From: PALSA-612 sp963765295
Lineage (GTDB): Bacteria; Actinomycetota; Thermoleophilia; Gaiellales; Gaiellaceae
Assembly (NCBI GenBank): GCA_963765295.1
Contig: CAVXVO010000005.1
Span: 1,240,001 to 1,304,000, forward strand
Length of the DNA stretch: 64,000 nt
Direction: 5' to 3'
The notes under the pieces are model-generated. The model saw only the letters and a list, made by a program, of their open reading frames with translations. It ran no database searches and was not told where the DNA came from. How positions within the stretch are numbered: position 1 is the stretch's first letter; the number at the start of each line of letters is the position of its first letter. Positions 34,947 through 44,552 of this stretch are shown here, one piece after another. The position numbers and the translations under genes were made by a program.

Positions 34947-35180
34947 CGCTGCTGCTCTAGCCGGGTTTTCAGCAGACCAATGACCTCGCGCAGCTCGCGT
35001 TGCGTCTCGGCGAGGGCCGAGCGCAGCTCCGCACGCTCGTCGGTCGTCAGCTTCCGCTTCCTCTTCGCCATCGTCGTCCTCTTCGAGTAGGAGCGCGATC
35101 GCTTCGAGCCTAGCGTCGATTCTCATCGGCGTCATCAGAATCAGCTCGAGATCTTCCGGATCGATCGGCGGCTCGGCCAT
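34943..35180 (-). CDS. Possible small acidic/coiled-coil protein, frame broken
   Basis: From ATG 35180 the frame encodes PPIDPEDLELILMTPMRIDA, RLEAIALLLEEDDDGEEEAE and then DD; the frame shifted by one base continues ERAELRSALAETQRELREV and ends LLKTRLEQQR at 34943. Dropping one C near 35035-35045 makes one 78-residue protein: hydrophobic start, acidic centre, heptad-like helix. Alternatively the second part is a separate 42-residue protein starting at ATG 35071 (AKRKRKLTTDERAEL). No family known. The 3' end overlaps asd by 4 nt. Confidence 0.42.
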
Positions 35181-35222
35181 CGGTCATGGTGACCCTGGAG
35201 CAACTCGAGCGCAAGATGTCCG

Positions 35223-35843
35223 CTAGGGGCGCGGCGCCGGCAGCGGCTGCGGCGAGAAGACCTCCCGCAGCACGCGCATGACTCGTGCGCGACGACCCTC
35301 GAGCACCGGCACGAGGCCGCCCAGCTCGAGGCGCGCCAGCTCGACCTGGCCCTGCGAGCGCACGACGACGAAGCCGAAGTCGGCCAGGAAGTCGTGCGGA
35401 AAGATCGTCCGGTGGAGGAGGAAGCGCTCGTGCATCGACGAGCCCTCCCGGTAGCGGTAGCCGAACGCCTCGACCGCACGGGCGCCCTTGTCGCGGGCGT
35501 CGCCGATCGCTGCGAGGAACAGGGACTGCAGGACCCACGGCGTCGAGCGCTCGACGAGGTAGACGCAGGTGACGAGCAACGCGTCCTCGGACGCCGGCCC
35601 CGCGGGAAGATCGGCCGCGCGCGGGAAGAGCCCGGCCGGGCCGTACTGCATCGAGCCGAGGAGCCGCCCGTCGTCGTCGTAGTAGAGCGTCCCCCACGCT
35701 CCCCACTCCTCCTCGATCTGCTCGCGCCAGCGGTCCTTGTCCACCTCCCGCCCCCCGTGCGACTGCCACCAGACGCAGCCGCGGCATACCGACGGAGCGG
35801 TCTGGATCGTGGCGCCCGTGAGGCCGGCGACGCGTGGAGGCAC
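35223..35843 (-). CDS. GNAT-like acetyltransferase with N-terminal CxxC
   Basis: 206 residues. N-terminal SVCRGCVWWQSHGG motif, then DRWREQIEEEWGAWGTLYYD, GRLLGSMQYGPAGLFPRA (beta-strand of the acetyl-CoA fold), DALLVTCVYLVE and ARAVEAFGYRY; C-terminal FLADFGFVVVRSQGQVELAR matches the last GNAT strands. Substrate unknown. GTG start. 12 nt downstream of the phosphoesterase gene, so it is probably the last gene of the long sdh transcript. Confidence 0.75.
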   Translation of the reverse strand: MPPRVAGLTGATIQTAPSVCRGCVWWQSHGGREVDKDRWREQIEEEWGAWGTLYYDDDGRLLGSMQYGPAGLFPRAADLPAGPASEDALLVTCVYLVERSTPWVLQSLFLAAIGDARDKGARAVEAFGYRYREGSSMHERFLLHRTIFPHDFLADFGFVVVRSQGQVELARLELGGLVPVLEGRRARVMRVLREVFSPQPLPAPRP

Positions 35844-35855
35844 AGCCCCGCGATT

Positions 35856-36671
35856 CTAGGAGGCTTTGGCGGCGGGGCGCAGCACGAGCTCGGTCGCCTC
35901 GGGGCGCGCGAAGAAGCGGAAAGGCAGAAAGGTCGTGCCGAGGCCGGGCGACACGTGCATGACCATGCTCCCGCGCCGGTAGGTCCCGTGCGTGTAGCGC
36001 GCACGCGGATGGGCGAGCCTGATCTTGCCTCCCGGGTAGGGGAGGCAGATCTGTCCGTCGTGCATGTGGCCTGCGAGCACGACCTCGAACGAGCCCGCCG
36101 GCAGCCGGTCGAACACGCTCGGGAAATGGGAGAGCGCGATCCGCAGGTCGGCCTCCTGCGACAGGTCAGGCTCGCGTCCGCGCGAGCGAGGGTCGAACCC
36201 GGCGATCCAGACACGCCGGCCGCGAACGTCCAGCATCCTCCCCTCGTCGAGCAGCAGCGTCGCCGGCTCGAGCTCGTGCAAGGCGACGGGCTTCGAGAAC
36301 GGGTCGCGGCTGACGGCGCGGTCGTGGTTGCCGAGGATCGCGTAGCAGCGCTCGAGCCGTGCCACGAGCTCGCGCAGGGTCGCCTCGCCCGACGGGCGCG
36401 AGACGAGGTCGCCCGTGATCGCCACGGCATCGGCTCCCAGTGAGGCCGCCCAGTCGACCCCGAGCCTCACCGCGCGGCTCCCTCGCGACGGCACCCCGAG
36501 GTGGAAGTCGGAGAGATGCGCGATCCGCATCCCGTCGAGTTCCGCCGGCAGTCCCTCGACCTCGAGCTCGAGCACACGAAACCGCGGCCACCCGGCCTCG
36601 AACCAGCCCCACGCGAGACAGGCGAGCGCGAGGGCGCCCAGCCCTACCGCGACCCAGGCCCAGGTGCTCAG
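35856..36671 (-). CDS. Membrane-anchored metallophosphoesterase, CTG start
   Basis: 271 residues: an N-terminal membrane helix (WAWVAVGLGALALACLAWG) and the calcineurin-like di-metal domain with HLSDFHLG (D-x-H), AITGDLV (G-D), AILGNHDR (G-N-H-D), ALSHFP and LAGHMHDGQ (G-H-x-H). Family members act as phospholipid or UDP-diacylglucosamine-type hydrolases. No ATG/GTG/TTG fits the start; CTG 36671 forms a 4-nt CTGA overlap with the preceding stop, in the manner of the ATGA/GTGA/TTGA overlaps elsewhere here. The helix makes sense only with this start. Confidence 0.88.
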   Translation of the reverse strand: MSTWAWVAVGLGALALACLAWGWFEAGWPRFRVLELEVEGLPAELDGMRIAHLSDFHLGVPSRGSRAVRLGVDWAASLGADAVAITGDLVSRPSGEATLRELVARLERCYAILGNHDRAVSRDPFSKPVALHELEPATLLLDEGRMLDVRGRRVWIAGFDPRSRGREPDLSQEADLRIALSHFPSVFDRLPAGSFEVVLAGHMHDGQICLPYPGGKIRLAHPRARYTHGTYRRGSMVMHVSPGLGTTFLPFRFFARPEATELVLRPAAKAS

Positions 36672-37561
36672 ACCTTGAGTTTGTCGGTGACCGCGTCGAC
36701 GGACACGACGTGCCGCTTGAACCGGAGCTCGGACTCGTCGAGGCCGGCGGCGACGCCGATCAGCTGCGACAGGTGGATGATCGGCATGCCGAGCGTGCGG
36801 CCGGTCGCCTTCTCGAGCTTCGACTGCCAGGCGTCGAGCGACAGATGGCAGAGCGGGCACGGTGTCACCATCGCGTCGGCGCCGCGCTCCATGGCCTGCT
36901 CGATCGGCTGGATCAGCTCGCCGAGCGCGACCTCCTCGCGGGCCTGGATGATCGGGAAACCGCAGCACTTGAGCTTGGCCGGGTAGTCGATCGCCTCGCC
37001 GCCGCAGGCCTCGATGATCCGCTCCAGCGACGAGGGGCGGTCCGGGTCCTCGAAGCCGAGGATCTTCGACGGGCGCAGGATCTGGCAGCCGTAGAAGGGC
37101 GCGATCTTCAGGCCCTTCAGGCCACGATGTGCGACGTCCTTGAGCAGCTCGTATCCCTCGCCCTCGGAGATCAGCCAGAGGAAGTGCTTGACCTCGACAC
37201 CCGCCTCGTAACGCGGCGCGCCGACGGCGACGAGGTTCGCGTTCACGCGCTCACGGAGCGCGTCGTCGTTCTTCAGCTGCCAGTTCGCCTGCCGCAGGTT
37301 GAGCGTGCAGACGTTGCAGATCGTCATCAGCGTGTCCGATCCGGTCTGCTCCGCGTAGGCGAGGATGCGGGCGTTCAGGTGCAGGTAGTAGTCCGGCTCG
37401 GCCTCGTGGATGTCGCCGGCGCCGCAGCACGTGACCGACTCGAGCTCGTCCAGCTCGAGTCCGAGCCTGGGCGCGAGCGCCTGCGTCGAGATGTCGAGCT
37501 CCTTCGCCGACAGCGACGCGAGGCAGCCCTTGTAGTACGCGACGTGCTTCATGTCACTCAT
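36668..37561 (-). CDS. Succinate dehydrogenase-associated HdrB-like subunit (SdhE/SdhC-type, CCG domains)
   Basis: 297 residues with two cysteine-rich CCG domains: YYKGC, SVTCCGAGD, TICNVCTLN in the first; FYGCQIL, LKCCGFP, TPCPLCHLS in the second. This is the fold of heterodisulfide reductase subunit B and of the SdhE-type anchor in archaeal and some bacterial succinate:quinone oxidoreductases, where it binds unusual 4Fe-4S clusters and attaches sdhAB to the membrane without classical SdhC/SdhD helices. No such helices are encoded here. ATG 37561 overlaps sdhB by 8 nt; ATG 37552 is an alternative. Confidence 0.88.
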   Translation of the reverse strand: MSDMKHVAYYKGCLASLSAKELDISTQALAPRLGLELDELESVTCCGAGDIHEAEPDYYLHLNARILAYAEQTGSDTLMTICNVCTLNLRQANWQLKNDDALRERVNANLVAVGAPRYEAGVEVKHFLWLISEGEGYELLKDVAHRGLKGLKIAPFYGCQILRPSKILGFEDPDRPSSLERIIEACGGEAIDYPAKLKCCGFPIIQAREEVALGELIQPIEQAMERGADAMVTPCPLCHLSLDAWQSKLEKATGRTLGMPIIHLSQLIGVAAGLDESELRFKRHVVSVDAVTDKLKV

Positions 37562-38588
37562 CCTTGGCCCTCTCCTTGGCGCCCTCTGAGAACTCGATGC
37601 GCTCGATCGCCTTCTCGCCCTGGACGATGCCGAGCGCGCCCTGGCGGTCCTGCTGGCGGACGATGTCGTGGAGCGCTCGGGCTTCGGCGACATCCTTGGC
37701 GACGTGCGGCGGGAACGGGAGCGGCACCTTGCCCTTCTTCGCCAGGCCCATCGCGAACTTGACCTGCTTGATCGAGGCGACGATGCCCTGCGTCTTCGGC
37801 ACGAGCTCGGTCTCGCGGAGCCAGCCGGTCGTCTCGGCCGACTTGACGAACCACTTCGCGTGCTTCGCACCCATGTCTTTGTCGATCCCGTGCCGCATCG
37901 CCTCGGCCCCGAGCTTCGCGATCGCGTCGCGCGGGTCGACGCCCTTGGGACAGCGCTCCGTGCAGAAGTAGCAGCGCGTGCAGTCCCAGATCCCGTGGTA
38001 GTCGCTGTAGCGGTCGAGCCGCTCGGTCGTCTCCTGGTCGCGCGCGTCGCCGACGAAGCGCATCCCCTTCGCGAGCGCGGCCGGCCCGAAGAACTCCGGG
38101 TCGGACTCCATCGAGTTGCACTCGGAGACGCAGCAGCCGCAGTTGATGCAGAGCGCCTCCTTGTGGATGACCTCCATCTGCTCCTGGGAGACGCGGTGCT
38201 CCTTGTCGCCGGGGTCCGCGTAGCCGGGCTCGAGCCACGGCTTCATGTGCCGCATCTTGGCCCAGAACGGGTCCATGTCGACGACGAGGTCCTTGAGCAC
38301 GGGCAGGTTGCCCATGGCAGAGATCACCGGCACGTGACCCGCGTCGACGATCGGCTTCATCCGCTCCTTGCACGCGAGCACCGCGGCACCGTCCATGCGC
38401 ATGCCGCACGAGCCGCAGATCATCATCCGGCAGCTCTTGCGGTACGCGAGCGTCCCGTCGACCTTGTCCTTGACGATGTCCAGGACGTCGAGGAGGCACG
38501 CCCACTCGGGCGCCTCGACCTCGTAGTCGCGCAGCTCCCGCTGGCCGGAAACCGGGTCGAAACGCCAGATCTTGAGTGCGACGTCCAT
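37554..38588 (-). CDS. sdhB: Succinate dehydrogenase/fumarate reductase iron-sulfur subunit
   Basis: 344 residues. N-terminal 2Fe-2S ferredoxin domain with RKSCRMMICGSCGMRMDG and a later Cys in AVLACKERM; C-terminal clusters ALCINCGCCVSECNSM and WDCTRCYFCTERCPKG. About 90 residues longer than E. coli SdhB; the extra C-terminal segment (VKFAMGLAKKGKVPLPFPPH) is typical of non-classical (class E-type) enzymes. Electrons pass from FAD of SdhA to the HdrB-like subunit. ATG overlaps the upstream stop by 1 nt. Confidence 0.95.
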   Translation of the reverse strand: MDVALKIWRFDPVSGQRELRDYEVEAPEWACLLDVLDIVKDKVDGTLAYRKSCRMMICGSCGMRMDGAAVLACKERMKPIVDAGHVPVISAMGNLPVLKDLVVDMDPFWAKMRHMKPWLEPGYADPGDKEHRVSQEQMEVIHKEALCINCGCCVSECNSMESDPEFFGPAALAKGMRFVGDARDQETTERLDRYSDYHGIWDCTRCYFCTERCPKGVDPRDAIAKLGAEAMRHGIDKDMGAKHAKWFVKSAETTGWLRETELVPKTQGIVASIKQVKFAMGLAKKGKVPLPFPPHVAKDVAEARALHDIVRQQDRQGALGIVQGEKAIERIEFSEGAKERAKDE

Positions 38589-39448
38589 CAGCCTCCCATT
38601 CCGCTCGGAATCAGTTGCTGCAAGAGCTTGCCACCGTCGGCGACCTTGCTCGCCGGCGGCGCCGAGACGTTGATCCGCGTACCGAAGTCGTAGAGGTCGA
38701 ACGAGGCCTTGAACGTCGCTCCGGCCGGGCTACCGAGCAGGATCACGTGGGGGACGGAGGTCGACACGCGGCGAACATACCCGGATCCGTCGACGTAGAT
38801 CTCGAGCGGCAGCGTCTTCAGGTTGAGCTGCTTGAGCGCCTTCGCCTCGGCCGCCTGCTGCGACTTGGGCAGCACCGAGACGAGCTTCGTCGCGCTGACG
38901 ACGGCGCCGTAGTGCGTCGTCGAAGAGCCGCGCACCGTCGCCGTCCCGACGCGGTGCACGGTGACCGACGACGTCAACTGCGCGAGCGCCCTTTGCGGGT
39001 CGACCTTCGAGAGGTTTGTCGCGGTGATTGACGACGGCAGCGACTTGGCGTCGAACCTGAGCCACTCGGTGCCCGTCTGGATCTGTGTCGCGACCGACGG
39101 GATGTGAGCGTACGCGGTGCTCTTCACGACGACGACGTCGAACGCCCTCGGAATGGACACGCCGCCTGCAGCCTCGCCGAGAATCATGGCGAGCTTGCCG
39201 AGGTCGATCCTGAACTTTCCGGTCTGGTGCTTCGTGTCGACCCCGCCGCTCCCGCTGATCGTAAAAGTGCCACTCGAGACCACGAAGCTGAAGTGCGAGC
39301 CCGTCGCGGCTGCCGTCTTCTGGAACGCCTGCAACAGCGCCCGCTGGTTGGGCGTCGTGCCTGCCGCTCCTCCGGGCGCAGCGACGGCGACCGCCGCGGT
39401 GCAGCCCGCGACGATCACCGCCAGCGCGAGGGCCGTGCGCCTCATCAT
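38588..39448 (-). CDS. Secreted LprG/LolA-like protein (first of two paralogs)
   Basis: 286 residues. Signal peptide MMRRTALALAVIVAGCTAAV with a Cys at residue 16; the context GCT is a poor but possible lipobox. The mature part is beta-rich (SHFSFVVSSGTFTISGSGGV, WLRFDAKSLPSS, PLEIYVDGSGYVRRVSTSV), resembling the LppX/LprG and LolA lipid-carrier fold, in which the last motif is typical. Homologous end to end to the next gene. Lies between sdhA and sdhB, coupled by overlaps (ATGA upstream, 1 nt downstream). Role beside succinate dehydrogenase unknown. Confidence 0.7.
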   Translation of the reverse strand: MMRRTALALAVIVAGCTAAVAVAAPGGAAGTTPNQRALLQAFQKTAAATGSHFSFVVSSGTFTISGSGGVDTKHQTGKFRIDLGKLAMILGEAAGGVSIPRAFDVVVVKSTAYAHIPSVATQIQTGTEWLRFDAKSLPSSITATNLSKVDPQRALAQLTSSVTVHRVGTATVRGSSTTHYGAVVSATKLVSVLPKSQQAAEAKALKQLNLKTLPLEIYVDGSGYVRRVSTSVPHVILLGSPAGATFKASFDLYDFGTRINVSAPPASKVADGGKLLQQLIPSGMGG

Positions 39449-40323
39449 CCTCCCGGCAGGCTGCCCAGCAGGCTGGTGAGCAACTTGTTGCCGTCGGCGG
39501 TCTGCCCCGCCGGCGGCGCGGAGATGTGCACCTTGTGGTTGTAGTCGTGGAGGTTGAGCGTGAACGTGACCCCGACGGCCGGAGAGCCCTTCTGGGCCTT
39601 GACGGAGAGCGTGGTCACGAACCGGGTCACGTAGCCGGCCGGGCCGACCCAGACGTCGAGCGGGACCGACTTGATCCCGGCCTTGGCCAGGGATGCGCTC
39701 GAAGATGCCTGCTGCGCCTTCGGAAGGACCGCGACGAGCGAGGACAGATTCAGCGCTGCGTGATAGTGGGTTCCGTGACTGTCCGAACCGACCTTGTGCA
39801 CCTTCAGGGCCGACCGCAGGGCCCCGAGCGCCTGCTGGGGCGAGACGTTTCCGACGGCCTTCGGATCGACGCCGCCGGTCTTCGACTTCGGCAGCTTCGT
39901 GACGTCGAACTTCACCCACTGCTTCCCTGGGGCGCCGGCCTGCTTGGCGAGCGCGGGGAAGTTGAGGTAGACGACGTTGTTGAGGACGACGAGCTCGATC
40001 GACTTCGGCACCGCGGCACCCTGCGTGGCGGCTCCGAGCAGCGGGGCGATCGAGCTGAGATCGAGCTTGATGTCAGCCGACTTGTGCGCGGTGTTGGCCG
40101 CTCCCGTCCCGCCGAGCGAGATCTTGCCGCCGGGAACGCTCGACCCTCCGCCGGAGATCGCGAGCGCGAAGTCGAACTTGAAGGTGGAGGCCTTTCCGGA
40201 TTTCGTCGCGGCCTGCTCGATCGGCGACCCGCCGCCTCGCGAGGCCAGAGCGACGCCCGTAGTCGCGCCGGCAGCGACCATCGCGATGAGCGCCAGTGTC
40301 AGTGTCAGTCTGGGGATGCGCAT
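39445..40323 (-). CDS. Secreted LprG/LolA-like protein (second paralog)
   Basis: 292 residues. Signal peptide MRIPRLTLTLALIAMVAAGA, cleavage near ALA-SRG; no lipobox Cys, so soluble or loosely attached. Shared pattern with the neighbouring paralog: KQWVKFDVTKLPKSK, VSPQQALGALRSALKVHKVG, PLDVWVGPAGYVTRFVTTLS, HKVHISAPPAGQTADGNKLL. ATG 40323 comes 2 nt after the sdhA stop and gives a clean signal peptide. A beta-barrel that binds a lipid or quinone-like ligand outside the membrane is conceivable (inference). Confidence 0.7.
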   Translation of the reverse strand: MRIPRLTLTLALIAMVAAGATTGVALASRGGGSPIEQAATKSGKASTFKFDFALAISGGGSSVPGGKISLGGTGAANTAHKSADIKLDLSSIAPLLGAATQGAAVPKSIELVVLNNVVYLNFPALAKQAGAPGKQWVKFDVTKLPKSKTGGVDPKAVGNVSPQQALGALRSALKVHKVGSDSHGTHYHAALNLSSLVAVLPKAQQASSSASLAKAGIKSVPLDVWVGPAGYVTRFVTTLSVKAQKGSPAVGVTFTLNLHDYNHKVHISAPPAGQTADGNKLLTSLLGSLPGG

Positions 40324-40325
40324 GA

Positions 40326-42008
40326 TCAGTACTTCCTCTCCTGTGGCTGCCATTTCGTCATGGTCACGGGTCGCCACTCGAGCTCGGTGCGCCCGTCGAC
40401 CGTTCGGACGATCGTGTGCTTCATGTAGTTCTCGTCGTCGCGGTCAGGGTAGTCGTCGGGTCGGGCATGGGCTCCCCGGCTCTCCTTGCGCGCGAGGCCG
40501 GAGACGACCATGCAGTCGGCGAGCTCGAGCATGAAGCCGAGCTCGAGCGCCTGCGTCAGGTCGGTGTTGAAGACGTCGCCCTTGTCGTCGACGACCACGC
40601 TCTCGTATCGGTCGCGGAGGCCTGCGACGATCTCCCCCTGCCGGAGCATCTGGTCCTCGCGGCGGAAGACCCCGAAGTTCTCGTGCATCGTCGTTGCCAG
40701 CTCGTCGCGGATCGACCACGGCCGCTCCCCCTTGTCGCGGCCGAGCAGCGTCTTCAGCTCACGCTCCGAGTCCGACTCGACCCCGGCCGGCACGGAGACC
40801 GCCGTGTGCGTCAGCGCCCACTCCGCAGCGTGCCGCCCGGCCCGCTTGCCGAAGGTGATCGTCTCCATCAGCGCGTTGCCGCCGAGCCGGTTGGCGCCGT
40901 GGACCGAGACGCAGGCGCACTCGCCGGCCGCGTAGAGGCCCTCGAGCTCCGTCTGCCCCCAGACGTCGGTGTCGACGCCGCCCATGTGGTAGTGGGCGCC
41001 GGGGCGGACCGGGATGGGCTCGTAGATCGGGTCGACACCGGCGAAGGTCATCGACAGCTCGCGCGTCCCGTGCAGGCGCTCGAGGATCTTCTCGGCGCCG
41101 AGGTGGCGCAGGTCGAGAAGCACGTTGCCGTCGATCCCGCGGCCCTTGTCGATCTCGGTCTGCTCGGCGCGGGAGATGACGTCGCGGGAGGCGAGCTCCA
41201 TCGCGTTCGGCGCGTAGTCCTTGAGGAACCGCTCGCCCTCGGAGTTGAGCAGGTACGCACCCTCGCCGCGGCAGCCCTCCGTGATCAGCACGCCCGAGGG
41301 CGCCAGGGTCGTCGGGTGGAACTGCATCATCTCCATGTCCTCGAGCGGCACACCGACGCGGAGCGCGAGCGCCATGCCGTCACCGGTGCAGGAATAGGCG
41401 TTCGTCGTGCCCGTGTAGAGCCGGCCGGCTCCGCCGGTCGCGAGGATGACCGTCTTGGCGCCGAGCGTCTTCAGGCCGCCGTTCAGGAGGTCCCAGCAGA
41501 CGACACCCTGGCAGCGGCCGCCGTCCTCGACCAGTTTCCAGGCAAACCACTCCTCGTACACCGTCAGGTCGCGCTTCATGACCTGCTCGTACAGCACCTG
41601 GACGAGCACATGGCCCGTGATGTCCGCCGCGTACGCCGTGCGTGGCTCGCCGGCGGCGCCGAACGGACGCTGCGCGATCCGTCCGTCCTCTGTCCGCGAG
41701 AAGACGGCGCCCCAGTGCTCGAGCTGGTACACGTCGTCCGGCGCCTCGTCGCAGAGCACCTGGATCGCGTCCTGGTCGCCGAGGTAGTCCGACCCCTTGA
41801 CGGTGTCGAACGCGTGCTTCTCCGGATCGTCCTCGGAGGCGTTTCCGAGCGCGGCGTTGATCCCGCCCTCGGCAGCGCCCGAGTGGCTCCGCACAGGATG
41901 GATCTTGGAGATCAGGGCAACGTCGGCGCCGACGTCGAATGCCTCGATGGCGGCGCGCATGCCTGCGCAGCCCGCGCCGACCACCAGCACGTCGTGCGTC
42001 GCTTCCAC
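40326..42008 (-). CDS. sdhA: Succinate dehydrogenase/fumarate reductase flavoprotein subunit
   Basis: 560 residues. FAD motif DVLVVGAGCAGMRAAIEA, flavinylation region HPVRSHSGAAEGGINAAL, HPTTLAPSGVLITEGCRGEG, active-site AGECACVSVHGANRLGGNAL and C-terminal RKESRGAHARPDDYPDRDD. Oxidises succinate to fumarate. GTG start with TAGCTT 7 nt upstream, so the six-gene operon sdhA-lprG-lprG-sdhB-hdrB-phosphoesterase starts as a leaderless message. The formyltransferase gene lies 39 nt upstream on the same strand. Confidence 0.96.
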   Translation of the reverse strand: MEATHDVLVVGAGCAGMRAAIEAFDVGADVALISKIHPVRSHSGAAEGGINAALGNASEDDPEKHAFDTVKGSDYLGDQDAIQVLCDEAPDDVYQLEHWGAVFSRTEDGRIAQRPFGAAGEPRTAYAADITGHVLVQVLYEQVMKRDLTVYEEWFAWKLVEDGGRCQGVVCWDLLNGGLKTLGAKTVILATGGAGRLYTGTTNAYSCTGDGMALALRVGVPLEDMEMMQFHPTTLAPSGVLITEGCRGEGAYLLNSEGERFLKDYAPNAMELASRDVISRAEQTEIDKGRGIDGNVLLDLRHLGAEKILERLHGTRELSMTFAGVDPIYEPIPVRPGAHYHMGGVDTDVWGQTELEGLYAAGECACVSVHGANRLGGNALMETITFGKRAGRHAAEWALTHTAVSVPAGVESDSERELKTLLGRDKGERPWSIRDELATTMHENFGVFRREDQMLRQGEIVAGLRDRYESVVVDDKGDVFNTDLTQALELGFMLELADCMVVSGLARKESRGAHARPDDYPDRDDENYMKHTIVRTVDGRTELEWRPVTMTKWQPQERKY

Positions 42009-42015
42009 CGATTTG

Positions 42016-42021
42016 AAGCTA
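42016..42021 (-). promoter_or_regulatory. -10 element of leaderless promoter for the sdhA operon
   Basis: Minus strand TAGCTT, then 7 nt, then GTG of sdhA; no Shine-Dalgarno. Confidence 0.55.
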
Positions 42022-42047
42022 CACGATCGGGCGGGTACGACGGCGCG

Positions 42048-42899
42048 TCAGTCGACCGGCTCGCTCTCGACGATCCACAGCGGCCCGTCGGCGCAGTCGA
42101 GGCGCTCGGCACCGTCGACCTCGGTCAGAGACGTCTGGAGCAACCGAACCGCTCGGCCGTCGCGCTCGAGGATCGGGCCGCGCAGCCCCGGAGCCCCGGC
42201 CGCGAGCGGCCAGGCCTTTGCCTGCCTGTGCACCTCGAGCGCCGTTCGGCCGGTGTCGACGTCGACGTAGTCCTCTTCGAAGATGCTCTGGTAGTCGCCG
42301 CCCTGCTGCGGCTCGCCCGGCTCGCCGCGGGCGAGGCGCTCGAAGACGACCGGCAGGAGCGCGGCCGACGCTCCCTTCAGCTTCGCCACCAGCGTCTCCA
42401 GCGTGTCGTCGAGGTCGAGCGGCACGGACTGCTGGGCGAGGATGTTGCCGGTGTCGAACTCCGCATCCATCAGGTGGTAGGTGAGGCCGATCTCGCTCTC
42501 GCCGTTCCGCATCGCCCATGCGATCGGGATCGGGCCGCGATACCTCGGCAGCAGCGAGGGATGCCCGTTCACGCAGCCGATGCGCGGGACCGCGAGCGCG
42601 TCGGCCGGGAGGCGCCACGGGCACGCGGTGCAGAGCAAGAGGTCGGCCTCGTAGCGGCGAAGGATCGGCGCCAGGCTGGCCTTGCTCGCCGGGTAGACGA
42701 GGTCGACGTCGTCCGGGCCTTCGATCAGCAGCTGCGAGCGAGAAGTCGCGCGCCTCCTGCGACGCGGCCAACCGCTCCTGCGAGCGGACGGAGACGTGCG
42801 CCACGGGCTCGTGGCCGATCGAGCGGACGAAGTCGACGTACCCCTTGGCGACGTCGGGAATCTGCGAGACGACGACGACGCGCCAGGGCGCGTCGGGGA

Positions 42900-42903
<4 letters not shown>
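42048..42903 (-). CDS. Formyltransferase-family protein (methionyl-tRNA formyltransferase-like), frame broken
   Basis: N-terminal PWRVVVVSQIPDVAKGYVDF and the catalytic part CVNGHPSLLPRYRGPIPIAW, LTYHLMDAEFDTGNILAQQ (the N-H-D triad of 10-formyl-THF transferases) are in different frames; one extra base lies near 42725-42740 (SLAAA|LLIEGPDD). The restored protein is about 284 residues with an Fmt-like C-terminal domain (ALEVHRQAKAWPLAAG). It may formylate a sugar amine or another amine, not initiator tRNA; the true fmt gene usually sits beside def. GTG 42903 overlaps the pckA stop (GTGA). Confidence 0.82.
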
Positions 42904-44511
<1,608 letters not shown>

Positions 44512-44552
44512 GGCTTGCGTCTGCCCGCTCCACACGGGCCAGAACAACGATT

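Noticed and set aside
38588..40323. The two exported proteins as SdhC/SdhD membrane anchors
   Set aside because: Each has only a signal peptide and a beta-rich soluble body; there are no haem-ligating membrane helices.
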